Origin: an uncultured Micrococcales bacterium
Lineage (GTDB): Bacteria > Actinomycetota > Actinomycetes > Actinomycetales > Microbacteriaceae
Length of the DNA: 11,707 nt
Assembly: GCA_937919125.1 (NCBI GenBank)
Contig: CALFOB010000250.1
Location: 1 to 11,707 of the forward strand
Direction of reading: 5' to 3'
Shown here: positions 1 through 6,059 of the stretch, piece after piece
Layout of the letters: the number at the start of each line of letters is the position of its first letter
How positions within the stretch are numbered: position 1 is the first letter of the stretch
The notes under the pieces: generated by a model
Seen by the model: only the letters and a program-made list of their open reading frames with translations
What the model was told of the DNA's origin: nothing
Database searches by the model: none
Made by a program: the position numbers and the translations under genes

Positions 1-771
1 TCAGATTTGAGAATTACAAAACCTAAGGACTTTAGAGAGATTCCAGGCTTTGGTGTTAAGGGAACTGTCACGGGCAAGCATGTCGTAGTTGGATCTGCAG
101 CATTGCTGGTTCAACGCAACATCAGAATGGAAGTTCAAGAACTTATCTATGCAGATGAGAGCACTAAGAGCGGTCTTTCCATTGTCTGTGTTGTGGTTGA
201 TGGCACATTGGAAGCAATCATTAGATTTACCGATGTTGTGAAGCCAACCTCGGTAAATGCTGTCTATCAGATTGCTAGAGAGCGAATCAGAGTGGGTCTT
301 CTAACTGGAGATTCATCTGGAACAGCTCAGGAGAAAGCTGATCGGGTAAACATCTCGGAAGTTTATGCTGAACTTTCTCCAGAGCTAAAGGCTTTGTTCG
401 TAGCTGCTCAGCAAGATAAGGGTGTTCTTGTTGGAGTAATTGCTAATCCTGAAACAGATTCTTTGGTTCTTGATAAGGCTGACGTCAGTATTTCTCTGGG
501 CTCTCCTGTATCGAACTCAATAGACATAAATATTCCAGGCAATGACCCGCTAAAAGCTTCAGAAGTAATTGCTCTGAGTGCTCAGCTAAGAAAGAAGACT
601 AATCAAGGGCTTGGCTTTGCTATCGGATACGGCATTACAGCTTTGTTGGGTTATGTTGCGATTGTGTCACCTTTGCAAGTTGCTACGCCCCCTGCTCTAA
701 CTGCCCTGCTAGGGTCACTTTCATTGCTAGTTGTAGCAATGAACGCTTATTCAATTGGAAAGTTGAAATGA
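1..771 (+). CDS. Heavy-metal (P1B)-type P-type ATPase, C-terminal part, 5'-truncated, degenerate catalytic loop
   Basis: The frame is open from base 1, so the gene starts upstream; the TTG at 7 is not a credible start. What remains is 256 residues. In order they are the end of the nucleotide-binding domain (IPGFGVKGTV, the usual glycine motif), the second half of the phosphorylation domain, and the last two membrane helices (about residues 203-254). The TGD motif (304-312) and the PELK lysine motif are kept. The near-invariant GDGxND hinge that helps bind Mg2+ reads ANPETD (442-459), so only its final Asp survives. In the helices the YN and MxxSS metal-ligand signatures of CopA-type pumps are also absent (YG and LLGSL). 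The family normally pumps Cu, Zn or similar ions across the membrane using ATP. This copy may be inactive or divergent. The phosphorylated DKTGT Asp and the CPx motif lie outside the window. The ATGA overlap couples it to the lipid kinase. Confidence 0.8.
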   Translation, partial: SDLRITKPKDFREIPGFGVKGTVTGKHVVVGSAALLVQRNIRMEVQELIYADESTKSGLSIVCVVVDGTLEAIIRFTDVVKPTSVNAVYQIARERIRVGLLTGDSSGTAQEKADRVNISEVYAELSPELKALFVAAQQDKGVLVGVIANPETDSLVLDKADVSISLGSPVSNSIDINIPGNDPLKASEVIALSAQLRKKTNQGLGFAIGYGITALLGYVAIVSPLQVATPPALTALLGSLSLLVVAMNAYSIGKLK

Positions 772-1658
772 CCACTTTAGGAATCGTTATTAACCCAACC
801 TCGGGTAGAGGTAAGGGAAAGGTTTTTGGGGAACAGGCATTAGCCGAATTTGCTAAGCACGCGATTGAGATTATTGATCTATCGGCAGAGAATTTCAAAG
901 CAGCAGCTAAAAATGCTAAAGATGCAGTTGAGAAGAAACTAATCGATGGTTTAGTTGTGGTCGGTGGAGACGGCATGTTCCATTTAGGTGTGAATGCTGT
1001 TGTGAAGAGTGAGATCCCTGTCGGTCTAATTGCGGCTGGAACAGGAAATGATTCAGCTAGAGCACTAGGTCTACCTATCCATAATGTTGTTGATGGAGTT
1101 GCGGCTGTTGTTTCAAAGATTGGCAAGTCTCGCAAGGTTGACTTGATTGAGTCTAAGTCAGATGACCGTTCTTTCTATTCATTTGGCGCTGTTTCAGCCG
1201 GTTTTGATGCTCTATGTAATGCACGTGCAAATAAGTGGAAGTGGATAACAGGTCCGATTAAGTACCGCTTTGCAATGTATCGAGAGTTAGCAGCCTTCAA
1301 ACCAATCCCATACCGAGCAGTTGTTGATGGTGTTGAAAGAGTATTTGAAGCTATTCTCTGCACAGTATCTAACTCACCTTCTTATGGCGGTGGATTGCTG
1401 ATTACACCTGAGGCCAAGGTCGATGATGGCAAGCTGGATCTATTTATCCTCAATGCAATTAGCCGCTTAGAGCTAATCAAACTCTTTCCTAAGGTCTATT
1501 ACGGTGGTCACGTTGACCATCCAGCCGTAGAGATTATTAGGGTAGATAGCCTTGAACTTCACTCTCCAGGCATGCCTGCTTATTCAGACGGCGAGCACGT
1601 CGGAGCAGCCCCGGTTACCTGTGTGGTCTCTCCTAAATCCTTGAATGTTATGGCCTAA
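768..1658 (+). CDS. Diacylglycerol kinase catalytic-domain lipid kinase (YegS/DgkB type)
   Basis: This 296-residue protein fits the soluble or membrane-associated diacylglycerol/sphingoid lipid kinase family, which transfers the ATP gamma-phosphate to a lipid hydroxyl such as that of diacylglycerol and so recycles it to phosphatidate. The N-terminus has the nucleotide loop NPTSGRGKG (residues 9-17). GGDGM at 66-70 is the family GGDG motif, with Met where many members have Thr. GTGND follows at 91-95. Near the C-terminus SDGE (about 273-276) carries the glutamate proposed as the general base in this family. Length is normal. The ATG overlaps the TGA of the upstream ATPase, and GGAAAG lies five bases before it, so translation is probably coupled. 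The lipid substrate cannot be read from sequence; sphingosine-type or polyprenol-type substrates are alternatives. Confidence 0.88.
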   Translation: MTTLGIVINPTSGRGKGKVFGEQALAEFAKHAIEIIDLSAENFKAAAKNAKDAVEKKLIDGLVVVGGDGMFHLGVNAVVKSEIPVGLIAAGTGNDSARALGLPIHNVVDGVAAVVSKIGKSRKVDLIESKSDDRSFYSFGAVSAGFDALCNARANKWKWITGPIKYRFAMYRELAAFKPIPYRAVVDGVERVFEAILCTVSNSPSYGGGLLITPEAKVDDGKLDLFILNAISRLELIKLFPKVYYGGHVDHPAVEIIRVDSLELHSPGMPAYSDGEHVGAAPVTCVVSPKSLNVMA

Positions 1659-1670
1659 ATAGCCTTACTC

Positions 1671-1699
1671 TTCCAAGGCTTCAAAGACTCTGGCATAAT
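1671..1699 (+). promoter_or_regulatory. Candidate promoter of tRNA-Glu
   Basis: CATAAT at 1694-1699 matches five of six bases of the -10 consensus and is preceded by TGG, giving an extended -10 (TGnCATAAT). A weak -35 candidate, TTCCAA at 1671-1676, sits 17 bases upstream. Transcription would begin near 1706, leaving about a ten-base 5' leader to be removed from the tRNA by RNase P. Confidence 0.5.
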
Positions 1700-1715
1700 A
1701 GAGAAGTTGCTCTTC

Positions 1716-1788
1716 GGCCCCATCGTTTAGCGGCCTAGGACGCTGCCCTCTCACGGCAGTAGCGCGGGTTCGAATCCCGCTGGGGTCA
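1716..1788 (+). tRNA. tRNA-Glu, anticodon CUC
   Basis: The 73 bases fold as a complete cloverleaf. The acceptor stem GGCCCCA pairs with TGGGGTC (one G-U pair), with discriminator A at 1788. The anticodon stem CTGCC/GGCAG (1743-1747 and 1755-1759) encloses loop CTCTCAC, placing anticodon CTC at 1750-1752, which reads the glutamate codon GAG. The T arm contains GCGGG-TTCGAAT-CCCGC. The 3' CCA is not encoded (the next bases are CA), so it must be added by CCA-adding enzyme. The gene is flanked by its own promoter and an intrinsic terminator, which suggests a monocistronic unit. Confidence 0.97.
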
Positions 1789-1795
1789 CAAGTAT

Positions 1796-1828
1796 CGCCT
1801 CCAAGTATCTTGGAGGCGTTTTGTGTTT
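1796..1828 (+). terminator. Strong intrinsic terminator after tRNA-Glu
   Basis: A perfect 10-bp stem, CGCCTCCAAG (1796-1805) and CTTGGAGGCG (1809-1818), closes a TAT loop and is followed by TTTTGTGTTT. It starts eight bases after the tRNA. The 3' arm contains GGAGG (1812-1816), six bases before an in-frame GTG at 1823 of the next gene. The same DNA could therefore look like a ribosome binding site, but in RNA it would be sequestered in the hairpin. Confidence 0.92.
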
Positions 1829-1839
1829 AAGGCAAAGGC

Positions 1840-1845
1840 TAGGCT
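1840..1845 (+). promoter_or_regulatory. Candidate -10 box for the PfkB kinase gene (leaderless)
   Basis: TAGGCT fits the actinobacterial -10 pattern TANNNT and ends seven bases before the ATG at 1853, placing the predicted transcription start on or next to the start codon. No convincing -35 element is visible. It lies downstream of the tRNA terminator, where a new promoter is needed. The motif is short, so taken alone this is weak. Confidence 0.35.
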
Positions 1846-1852
1846 AGTAGCG

Positions 1853-2752
1853 ATGCAGTTAGATGAATTTCGCCCCTCACGTATCCTCTCTCTAGCCAGT
1901 GGGCTAGTTGATCAGGTTACCTATGTCCCGCACCTGCCAACTCCTGGCGGAGATGTGTTGGCTACTAGAACCTTTAGTCGTGTTGGTGGAGCACTCAATT
2001 TGGAGGCTACAGCCTCAAGACTTGGACTATCTGTTGCCCACTGCACACCATTAGGTGCTGGCCCAAGAGCGGATCTAATCAAGGCAGCTATGGCCCAAGA
2101 AGGTGTTGAAGCACTTGGTGTTGAAGATTATTCAACAGGGGATTCTGGTCTTTGTATTACTTTGGTTGAACCTAATGGTCAGCGAAGCTTTGTAACTCAA
2201 AGTGGTGCTGAGGGAATTAGAAGCTTTGAAGAACTGAAGCAATACGACTATGCAGAAGATGCTTGGGTAGTTGTCTATGGATATGAACTTGTTTACCCAA
2301 CTTCAAGAGAAGCTTTTGAGAAGTTGTTTGAAAGCGGAATCATCAAGAGCAAGATTGTCTTTGATCCAGGACCAACTACCTCCCAACTAACTGATGAAGT
2401 TCTAACTTGGCTAGGTAAGAATGCAAGTTTGATTTCATGTAACCAAAGTGAATATGAGAGACTCTCAGCTTTTGTGTCTGATGATTGCTGGTTGCTGCTT
2501 AGAAAAGGTTCAGAAGGAGCAGAACTTCATCACCAAGGTAAAGCGGTCGCTATTGCTCCTGGTAGAAGAGTTCCTGTAGTTGACACTAACGGTGCGGGAG
2601 ATATTCATACTGGAGCATTCTTAGCCGCATTAGCAGCAGGTAATTCATTACAAGAGTCTTTAGAACTAGCCTGTCGAGCAGCAGAGTTCTCTATTCAAAA
2701 AGAAGGTGGCTGTTCAGGCCCTACCTGGGATGAGCTTCTAGCTATTCGCTAA
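1853..2752 (+). CDS. PfkB-family carbohydrate kinase
   Basis: The protein is a ribokinase/PfkB-fold sugar or nucleoside kinase, which phosphorylates a hydroxymethyl group of its substrate with ATP in the cytoplasm. The N-terminal substrate region reads PTPGGDVLATRTFSRVGGAL, with the GG(x)N-type signature in GGALNLEATASRLG. The C-terminal signature DTNGAGDIHTGAF begins at residue 244 and holds the anion-hole GAGD with the catalytic Asp250. Length (299 residues) is typical. I chose the ATG at 1853 because a -10-like box sits seven bases upstream. An in-frame GTG at 1823 would add ten residues and has GGAGG six bases upstream, but that site is inside the tRNA terminator hairpin. The substrate is unknown; ribokinase, fructokinase and adenosine kinase-like activities are all possible. 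The 3' end overlaps the convergent MFS gene by 15 bases. Confidence 0.88.
   Translation: MQLDEFRPSRILSLASGLVDQVTYVPHLPTPGGDVLATRTFSRVGGALNLEATASRLGLSVAHCTPLGAGPRADLIKAAMAQEGVEALGVEDYSTGDSGLCITLVEPNGQRSFVTQSGAEGIRSFEELKQYDYAEDAWVVVYGYELVYPTSREAFEKLFESGIIKSKIVFDPGPTTSQLTDEVLTWLGKNASLISCNQSEYERLSAFVSDDCWLLLRKGSEGAELHHQGKAVAIAPGRRVPVVDTNGAGDIHTGAFLAALAAGNSLQESLELACRAAEFSIQKEGGCSGPTWDELLAIR
2697..2726 (-). terminator. Candidate intrinsic terminator of the MFS gene, inside the PfkB gene
   Basis: Read on the minus strand, AGGT and GGC pair with GCC and ACCT (seven base pairs with a two-base AG bulge) around a CTGAACA loop, followed by TCTTTTT. It begins 12 bases past the MFS stop codon and lies within the 3' coding end of the opposing kinase gene. 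The bulge and short stem make it moderate in strength. Confidence 0.45.
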
Positions 2753-3976
2753 ATCTTTTTTCTTCGAAATCGCAAAAGCCAGAAGTGTAATAACTGATAC
2801 AGGAATAAGTGCAATCGCATTTAGTCCTTCAAAGTTGAAGCTGGCTAGAAGCAAACCTGCAACAGCACCTCCAAAAGCACCGCTCAGGTTCATAACTGAA
2901 TCGCTTAGGCCTTGAACATTTGTTTTCTCTTCAGCAGGAAGAGTAGCTGAGAGAAGTGCTGATCCAGCAACTGTTGATGCTGACCAACCAAGACCTAGAA
3001 GTGTAAGCCCGATTGCAACCATTAGCCTGTCCGCATGACCTAAGCCAGCAAACAGTAGTGCTCCAACAAAAAGTACTTGTCCTACGAAGATGGTTTGAAT
3101 CTTGCCGAGTTTGTCGGCAAGGAAACCCATTAGAGGAGAGAGCGCATACATACCTGCGATGTGAAGGCTGATTGTGAATCCAACTACAACAATGTCGTAT
3201 CCCATGTGTTGGAGGTGCACTGGTGTCATTGCCATAACTGAAACCATCACCATGTGTGAAAGGGCGATAGACATAACAGCGAATCGAGCAACCGGGTAAG
3301 CCTTAAGGGTTTCAACGGCTGACTTGAATGAAATTTTACGTTTAGCTTTCCCATCATCTTTTTGAATCTGTTGAGCATATTTCAAAGGGTCTGGCTTAAG
3401 CCCAAACCAGAAGATAAGGGTTGAAAGTGTTTGAGCGGCAACTGTGAACAAGAATGGGCCAGCTAACGGAGCTAAACCTAAAGCTTTACCCAACTCTTCA
3501 CCTGGTCCAAATAGGTTAGGACCCGTTACAGCTCCAACTGTTGTTGCCCAGACCACAAGACCAATCGAACGTCCTGTTTTACCAGCTGAAGGGATATCGG
3601 TAGCTGCGAATCTTGCTTGCAGGGAGGTTGCTGATCCTGCTCCTAGCAGGAAGATACCTAGAAGTAGCAGTGGGAATGATCTAAGTCCAGCAGCGTTTAT
3701 GACGGTGATAGCGCCTGTGATGGCAAAGCCAGCTCCTGTGGCTAGAGATACTCTTCTACCTCTGCCGTAGGCCAATCTGGATAGGGGAATGGCCCAAATT
3801 GCTGAACCTAGGGTGCTGAAGGTGGCTGCCGAGCCCGCCCAGGCTTCAGATCCACTTAGGTCCTTAGCAAGTAGTGAGCCAATAGAAAGCACGGAACCGA
3901 GCCCAAATCCGCCTAAAACCTGGCCTAAAGCCAGTACGCGGACGGTTCTTCGTTGGATTTGCTCGATTTCACTCAC
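2738..3976 (-). CDS. Major facilitator superfamily (MFS) transporter
   Basis: This 412-residue, strongly hydrophobic protein has the pattern of twelve membrane helices in two halves joined by a charged cytoplasmic loop (about residues 195-220, QQIQKDDGKAKRK). The MFS motif A appears after helix 2 as SRLAYGRGRR (66-75) and again in the second half as GFLADKLGK (284-292). Helices 7-8 are rich in Met and His (SHMVMVSVMAMTPVHLQHMG and SLHIAGM). It is a secondary carrier or proton-coupled exporter in the cytoplasmic membrane; the substrate cannot be inferred. The start is GTG with no Shine-Dalgarno sequence but a TAGATT box six bases upstream, suggesting a leaderless mRNA. It diverges from leuC with a 58-base spacer and converges on the PfkB kinase gene. 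Confidence 0.92.
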   Translation of the reverse strand: MSEIEQIQRRTVRVLALGQVLGGFGLGSVLSIGSLLAKDLSGSEAWAGSAATFSTLGSAIWAIPLSRLAYGRGRRVSLATGAGFAITGAITVINAAGLRSFPLLLLGIFLLGAGSATSLQARFAATDIPSAGKTGRSIGLVVWATTVGAVTGPNLFGPGEELGKALGLAPLAGPFLFTVAAQTLSTLIFWFGLKPDPLKYAQQIQKDDGKAKRKISFKSAVETLKAYPVARFAVMSIALSHMVMVSVMAMTPVHLQHMGYDIVVVGFTISLHIAGMYALSPLMGFLADKLGKIQTIFVGQVLFVGALLFAGLGHADRLMVAIGLTLLGLGWSASTVAGSALLSATLPAEEKTNVQGLSDSVMNLSGAFGGAVAGLLLASFNFEGLNAIALIPVSVITLLAFAISKKKDLANS

Positions 3977-3982
3977 TTAGCC

Positions 3983-3988
3983 AATCTA
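3983..3988 (-). promoter_or_regulatory. Candidate -10 box for the MFS gene (leaderless)
   Basis: TAGATT on the minus strand fits TANNNT and is separated by six bases (GGCTAA) from the GTG start at 3976. Transcription would begin at the start codon. There is no good -35 hexamer at 17 bases. The gene has no Shine-Dalgarno sequence, which agrees with leaderless translation. Confidence 0.42.
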
Positions 3989-3999
3989 GCCCACGCTGG

Positions 4000-4005
4000 T
4001 AAACT
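4000..4005 (+). promoter_or_regulatory. Candidate -10 box of the leuCD-murA-plsC-gpsA-ddl operon
   Basis: TAAACT fits TANNNT, with a weak TTAGCC (3977-3982) at the -35 distance of 17 bases. Transcription would start near 4012, giving about a 23-base leader that contains the leuC ribosome binding site. There is no room for a leucine attenuator or T-box leader between this box and the gene. Confidence 0.35.
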
Positions 4006-4022
4006 TTGAGTTCAGCCATATT

Positions 4023-4029
4023 GAAGGTG
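4023..4029 (+). promoter_or_regulatory. Ribosome binding site of leuC
   Basis: GAAGGTG lies with its GG seven bases before the GTG start at 4035. It supports this GTG as the start and sets leuC apart from the other unit-leading genes here, which lack a Shine-Dalgarno sequence. Confidence 0.65.
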
Positions 4030-4034
4030 CCAAA

Positions 4035-5453
4035 GTGACTAAAAAGAGCCTAACCCTCGCCGAAAAGGTGTGGAATGACCACGTTGTGGTCAAAGGGGAG
4101 AACGGCGCACCTGATTTATTGTTCATTGACTTACACCTTTTGCATGAGGTAACTAGCCCTCAGGCTTTTGATGGGCTTCGCTTAGCTGGACGTCAGGTTA
4201 GAAGACCTGACCTAACTATTGCTACCGAAGACCACAACACTCCAACCTTGGATATCGATAAGCCAATTGCTGATCCAACCAGCAGAACTCAGATTGAAGC
4301 TCTTAGACATAACGCTAAAGAGTTCGGTATTCGTATTCACTCTCTAGGCGACATTGAGCAGGGTATCGTCCACGTAGTTGGACCTCAACTTGGTTTGACT
4401 ATGCCTGGCATCACTGTTGTTTGTGGAGATTCACACACTTCAACCCACGGTGCTTTTGGCGCACTTGCTCTAGGTATTGGAACAAGCGAAGTTGAACATG
4501 TTTTAGCTACTCAAACTTTGCCACTAAAGCCTTTCAAGACCATGGCTATCAATGTTGAAGGAAAGCTAAGAGCAGGTGTTACCTCAAAGGACATCATCTT
4601 GGCTGTTATTGCCAAGATTGGTACCGGTGGTGGTCAAGGTTATGTTCTTGAATACCGTGGTTCAGCAATTAGAGATTTATCTATGGAAGCCCGAATGACT
4701 ATTTGTAACATGTCAATCGAAGCAGGAGCACGAGCAGGTATGGTCGCTCCTGATCAAACTACCTATGACTACCTAAAGGGGAGAGTTCATGCTCCTGTTG
4801 GTCAAGATTGGGATGAAGCAGTTAAGTACTGGGACTCTTTAGCAACAGATGAAGATGCAGTATTTGATGCTGAAGTATTCCTAGATGCAAATACTTTGGA
4901 TCCTTTTGTTACTTGGGGAACTAACCCAGGACAAGGTGTTTCACTAAATGATGTTGTTCCAACACCTGATTCATTTACGGACCCTAATGAAAAAGCAGCT
5001 GCGGTTAGAGCTCTTGAATATATGGATCTAGTTGCTGGAACCAAGATGAAAGACATCAAGGTTGACACAGTCTTCCTAGGTTCATGTACTAACTCAAGAA
5101 TTGAAGATCTACGATCAGCAGCAGAAATCATCAAGGGAAAAACTAAAGCTGACAACATTCGCATGCTTGTTGTTCCTGGTTCTGCCAGGGTTAGATTGCA
5201 AGCTGAATCAGAAGGCTTAGACAAGATCTTCAAAGACTTTGGTGCTGAATGGAGATTTGCTGGTTGTTCAATGTGTTTGGGTATGAACCCAGATCAACTT
5301 GCTCCAGGTGAAAGAGCAGCTTCAACTTCCAATAGAAACTTTGAAGGTCGTCAGGGTAAGGGAGCTAGAACTCACCTTGTTTCGCCTCTTGTTGCTGCAG
5401 CAACTGCTATTCGTGGCACCTTGTCCGCTCCTGCAGATTTGGAGGAGAACTAA
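4035..5453 (+). CDS. leuC: 3-isopropylmalate dehydratase large subunit
   Basis: With LeuD this forms isopropylmalate isomerase, which converts 2-isopropylmalate to 3-isopropylmalate in leucine synthesis through a 4Fe-4S cluster. The aconitase-family features are intact: GDSHTSTHGAFGALALGIGTSEVEHVLATQ in the middle of the N-terminal half, NMSIEAGARAGMVAPD, and the three cluster cysteines C351 (GSCTNSR), C411 and C414 (GCSMC). These match the spacing of E. coli C347, C407 and C410. At 472 residues it is full length. The GTG start has a GAAGGTG ribosome binding site. The TAA stop overlaps the leuD ATG by one base (TAATG). First gene of the six-gene operon. Confidence 0.98.
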   Translation: MTKKSLTLAEKVWNDHVVVKGENGAPDLLFIDLHLLHEVTSPQAFDGLRLAGRQVRRPDLTIATEDHNTPTLDIDKPIADPTSRTQIEALRHNAKEFGIRIHSLGDIEQGIVHVVGPQLGLTMPGITVVCGDSHTSTHGAFGALALGIGTSEVEHVLATQTLPLKPFKTMAINVEGKLRAGVTSKDIILAVIAKIGTGGGQGYVLEYRGSAIRDLSMEARMTICNMSIEAGARAGMVAPDQTTYDYLKGRVHAPVGQDWDEAVKYWDSLATDEDAVFDAEVFLDANTLDPFVTWGTNPGQGVSLNDVVPTPDSFTDPNEKAAAVRALEYMDLVAGTKMKDIKVDTVFLGSCTNSRIEDLRSAAEIIKGKTKADNIRMLVVPGSARVRLQAESEGLDKIFKDFGAEWRFAGCSMCLGMNPDQLAPGERAASTSNRNFEGRQGKGARTHLVSPLVAAATAIRGTLSAPADLEEN

Positions 5454-6052
5454 TGGAGAAGTTCACTACCTTTAGCGGTATCGCAGTTCCACTACAAAGA
5501 TCAAACGTTGACACGGACCAAATCATTCCTGCCGTTTATCTAAAGAGAATTACCAAGACTGGTTTTGAAGATGCACTGTTTGCATCTTGGAGAAATGATC
5601 CTGAGTTCGTTCTAAACGATTCTGCCTACAAGCATGGTTCTGTTTTGATTGCAGGTCCTGACTTTGGTACAGGTTCTTCAAGAGAGCACGCTGTGTGGGC
5701 CCTTCGTGACTATGGCTTCAAAGCTGTTCTGTCTTCTAAGTTTGCAGATATATTCAAGGGCAACTCAGGTAAGCAAGGTCTTATTGCCGGTGAGATTACT
5801 GAAGAAGATACTGAGAAGCTTTGGGAAGCAATTCTTAGTAACCCAGGCGTTGAAATCACTATCGACCTAGTCAATAGAACCGCTACTTTAGGGGAACTAA
5901 CAGTTGAGTTCTCTATCGATGAATACACAAGGTGGCGTTTGCTAGAAGGTCTTGACGATATCGGTCTTACCCTTAGAGATGAGAGTTCGATAACCGACTT
6001 CGAAGCTAGAAGACCTAATTGGATGCCTAAAACGTTACCAGCGAAGCAGTAG
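5453..6052 (+). CDS. leuD: 3-isopropylmalate dehydratase small subunit
   Basis: This is the swivelling small subunit that closes over the LeuC cluster and supplies substrate-recognition residues for 3-isopropylmalate formation. Visible motifs are NVDTDQIIPAVYLKR near residue 18, GTGSSREHAVWALRDYG in the middle (the substrate-binding SSREHA loop), and FADIFKGNSGKQGL. The length of 199 residues is normal. The ATG overlaps the leuC TAA by one base, and GGAGG at 5441-5445 lies seven bases upstream, so the two subunits should be made in a coupled, balanced way. The stop lies seven bases before murA. Confidence 0.98.
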   Translation: MEKFTTFSGIAVPLQRSNVDTDQIIPAVYLKRITKTGFEDALFASWRNDPEFVLNDSAYKHGSVLIAGPDFGTGSSREHAVWALRDYGFKAVLSSKFADIFKGNSGKQGLIAGEITEEDTEKLWEAILSNPGVEITIDLVNRTATLGELTVEFSIDEYTRWRLLEGLDDIGLTLRDESSITDFEARRPNWMPKTLPAKQ

Positions 6053-6059
6053 GAGCAGG

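Noticed and set aside
1..771. Calling the P-type ATPase fragment a pseudogene
   Set aside because: The motif loss is striking, but the frame is open to the natural end, is coupled to the next gene and keeps several family motifs. The missing front is due to the window edge, so inactivation is unproven.
1661..1680. Hairpin AGCCTT/AAGGCT just after the lipid kinase
   Set aside because: Only six base pairs with an eight-base loop and no T-run follow, and it overlaps the proposed -35 of the tRNA promoter. Too weak to call a terminator.
2739..2761. TAGC/GCTA mini-hairpin plus a T-run at the end of the PfkB gene
   Set aside because: A four-base-pair stem separated from the T-run is unlikely to stop RNA polymerase, although the T-run itself is notable.
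3444..3770. Plus-strand open frame of 108 codons opposite the MFS gene
   Set aside because: The product is proline- and alanine-rich with no domain, and the opposing frame is a clear membrane transporter.
4802..5233. A 143-codon open frame on the minus strand opposite leuC
   Set aside because: It lies wholly inside the well-supported leuC, has serine/threonine-rich low-information sequence and no recognisable motif. It is the expected antisense shadow of codon bias. Similar antisense frames at 683-1135, 8515-8781, 9243-9575 and 10810-11178 are rejected for the same reason.
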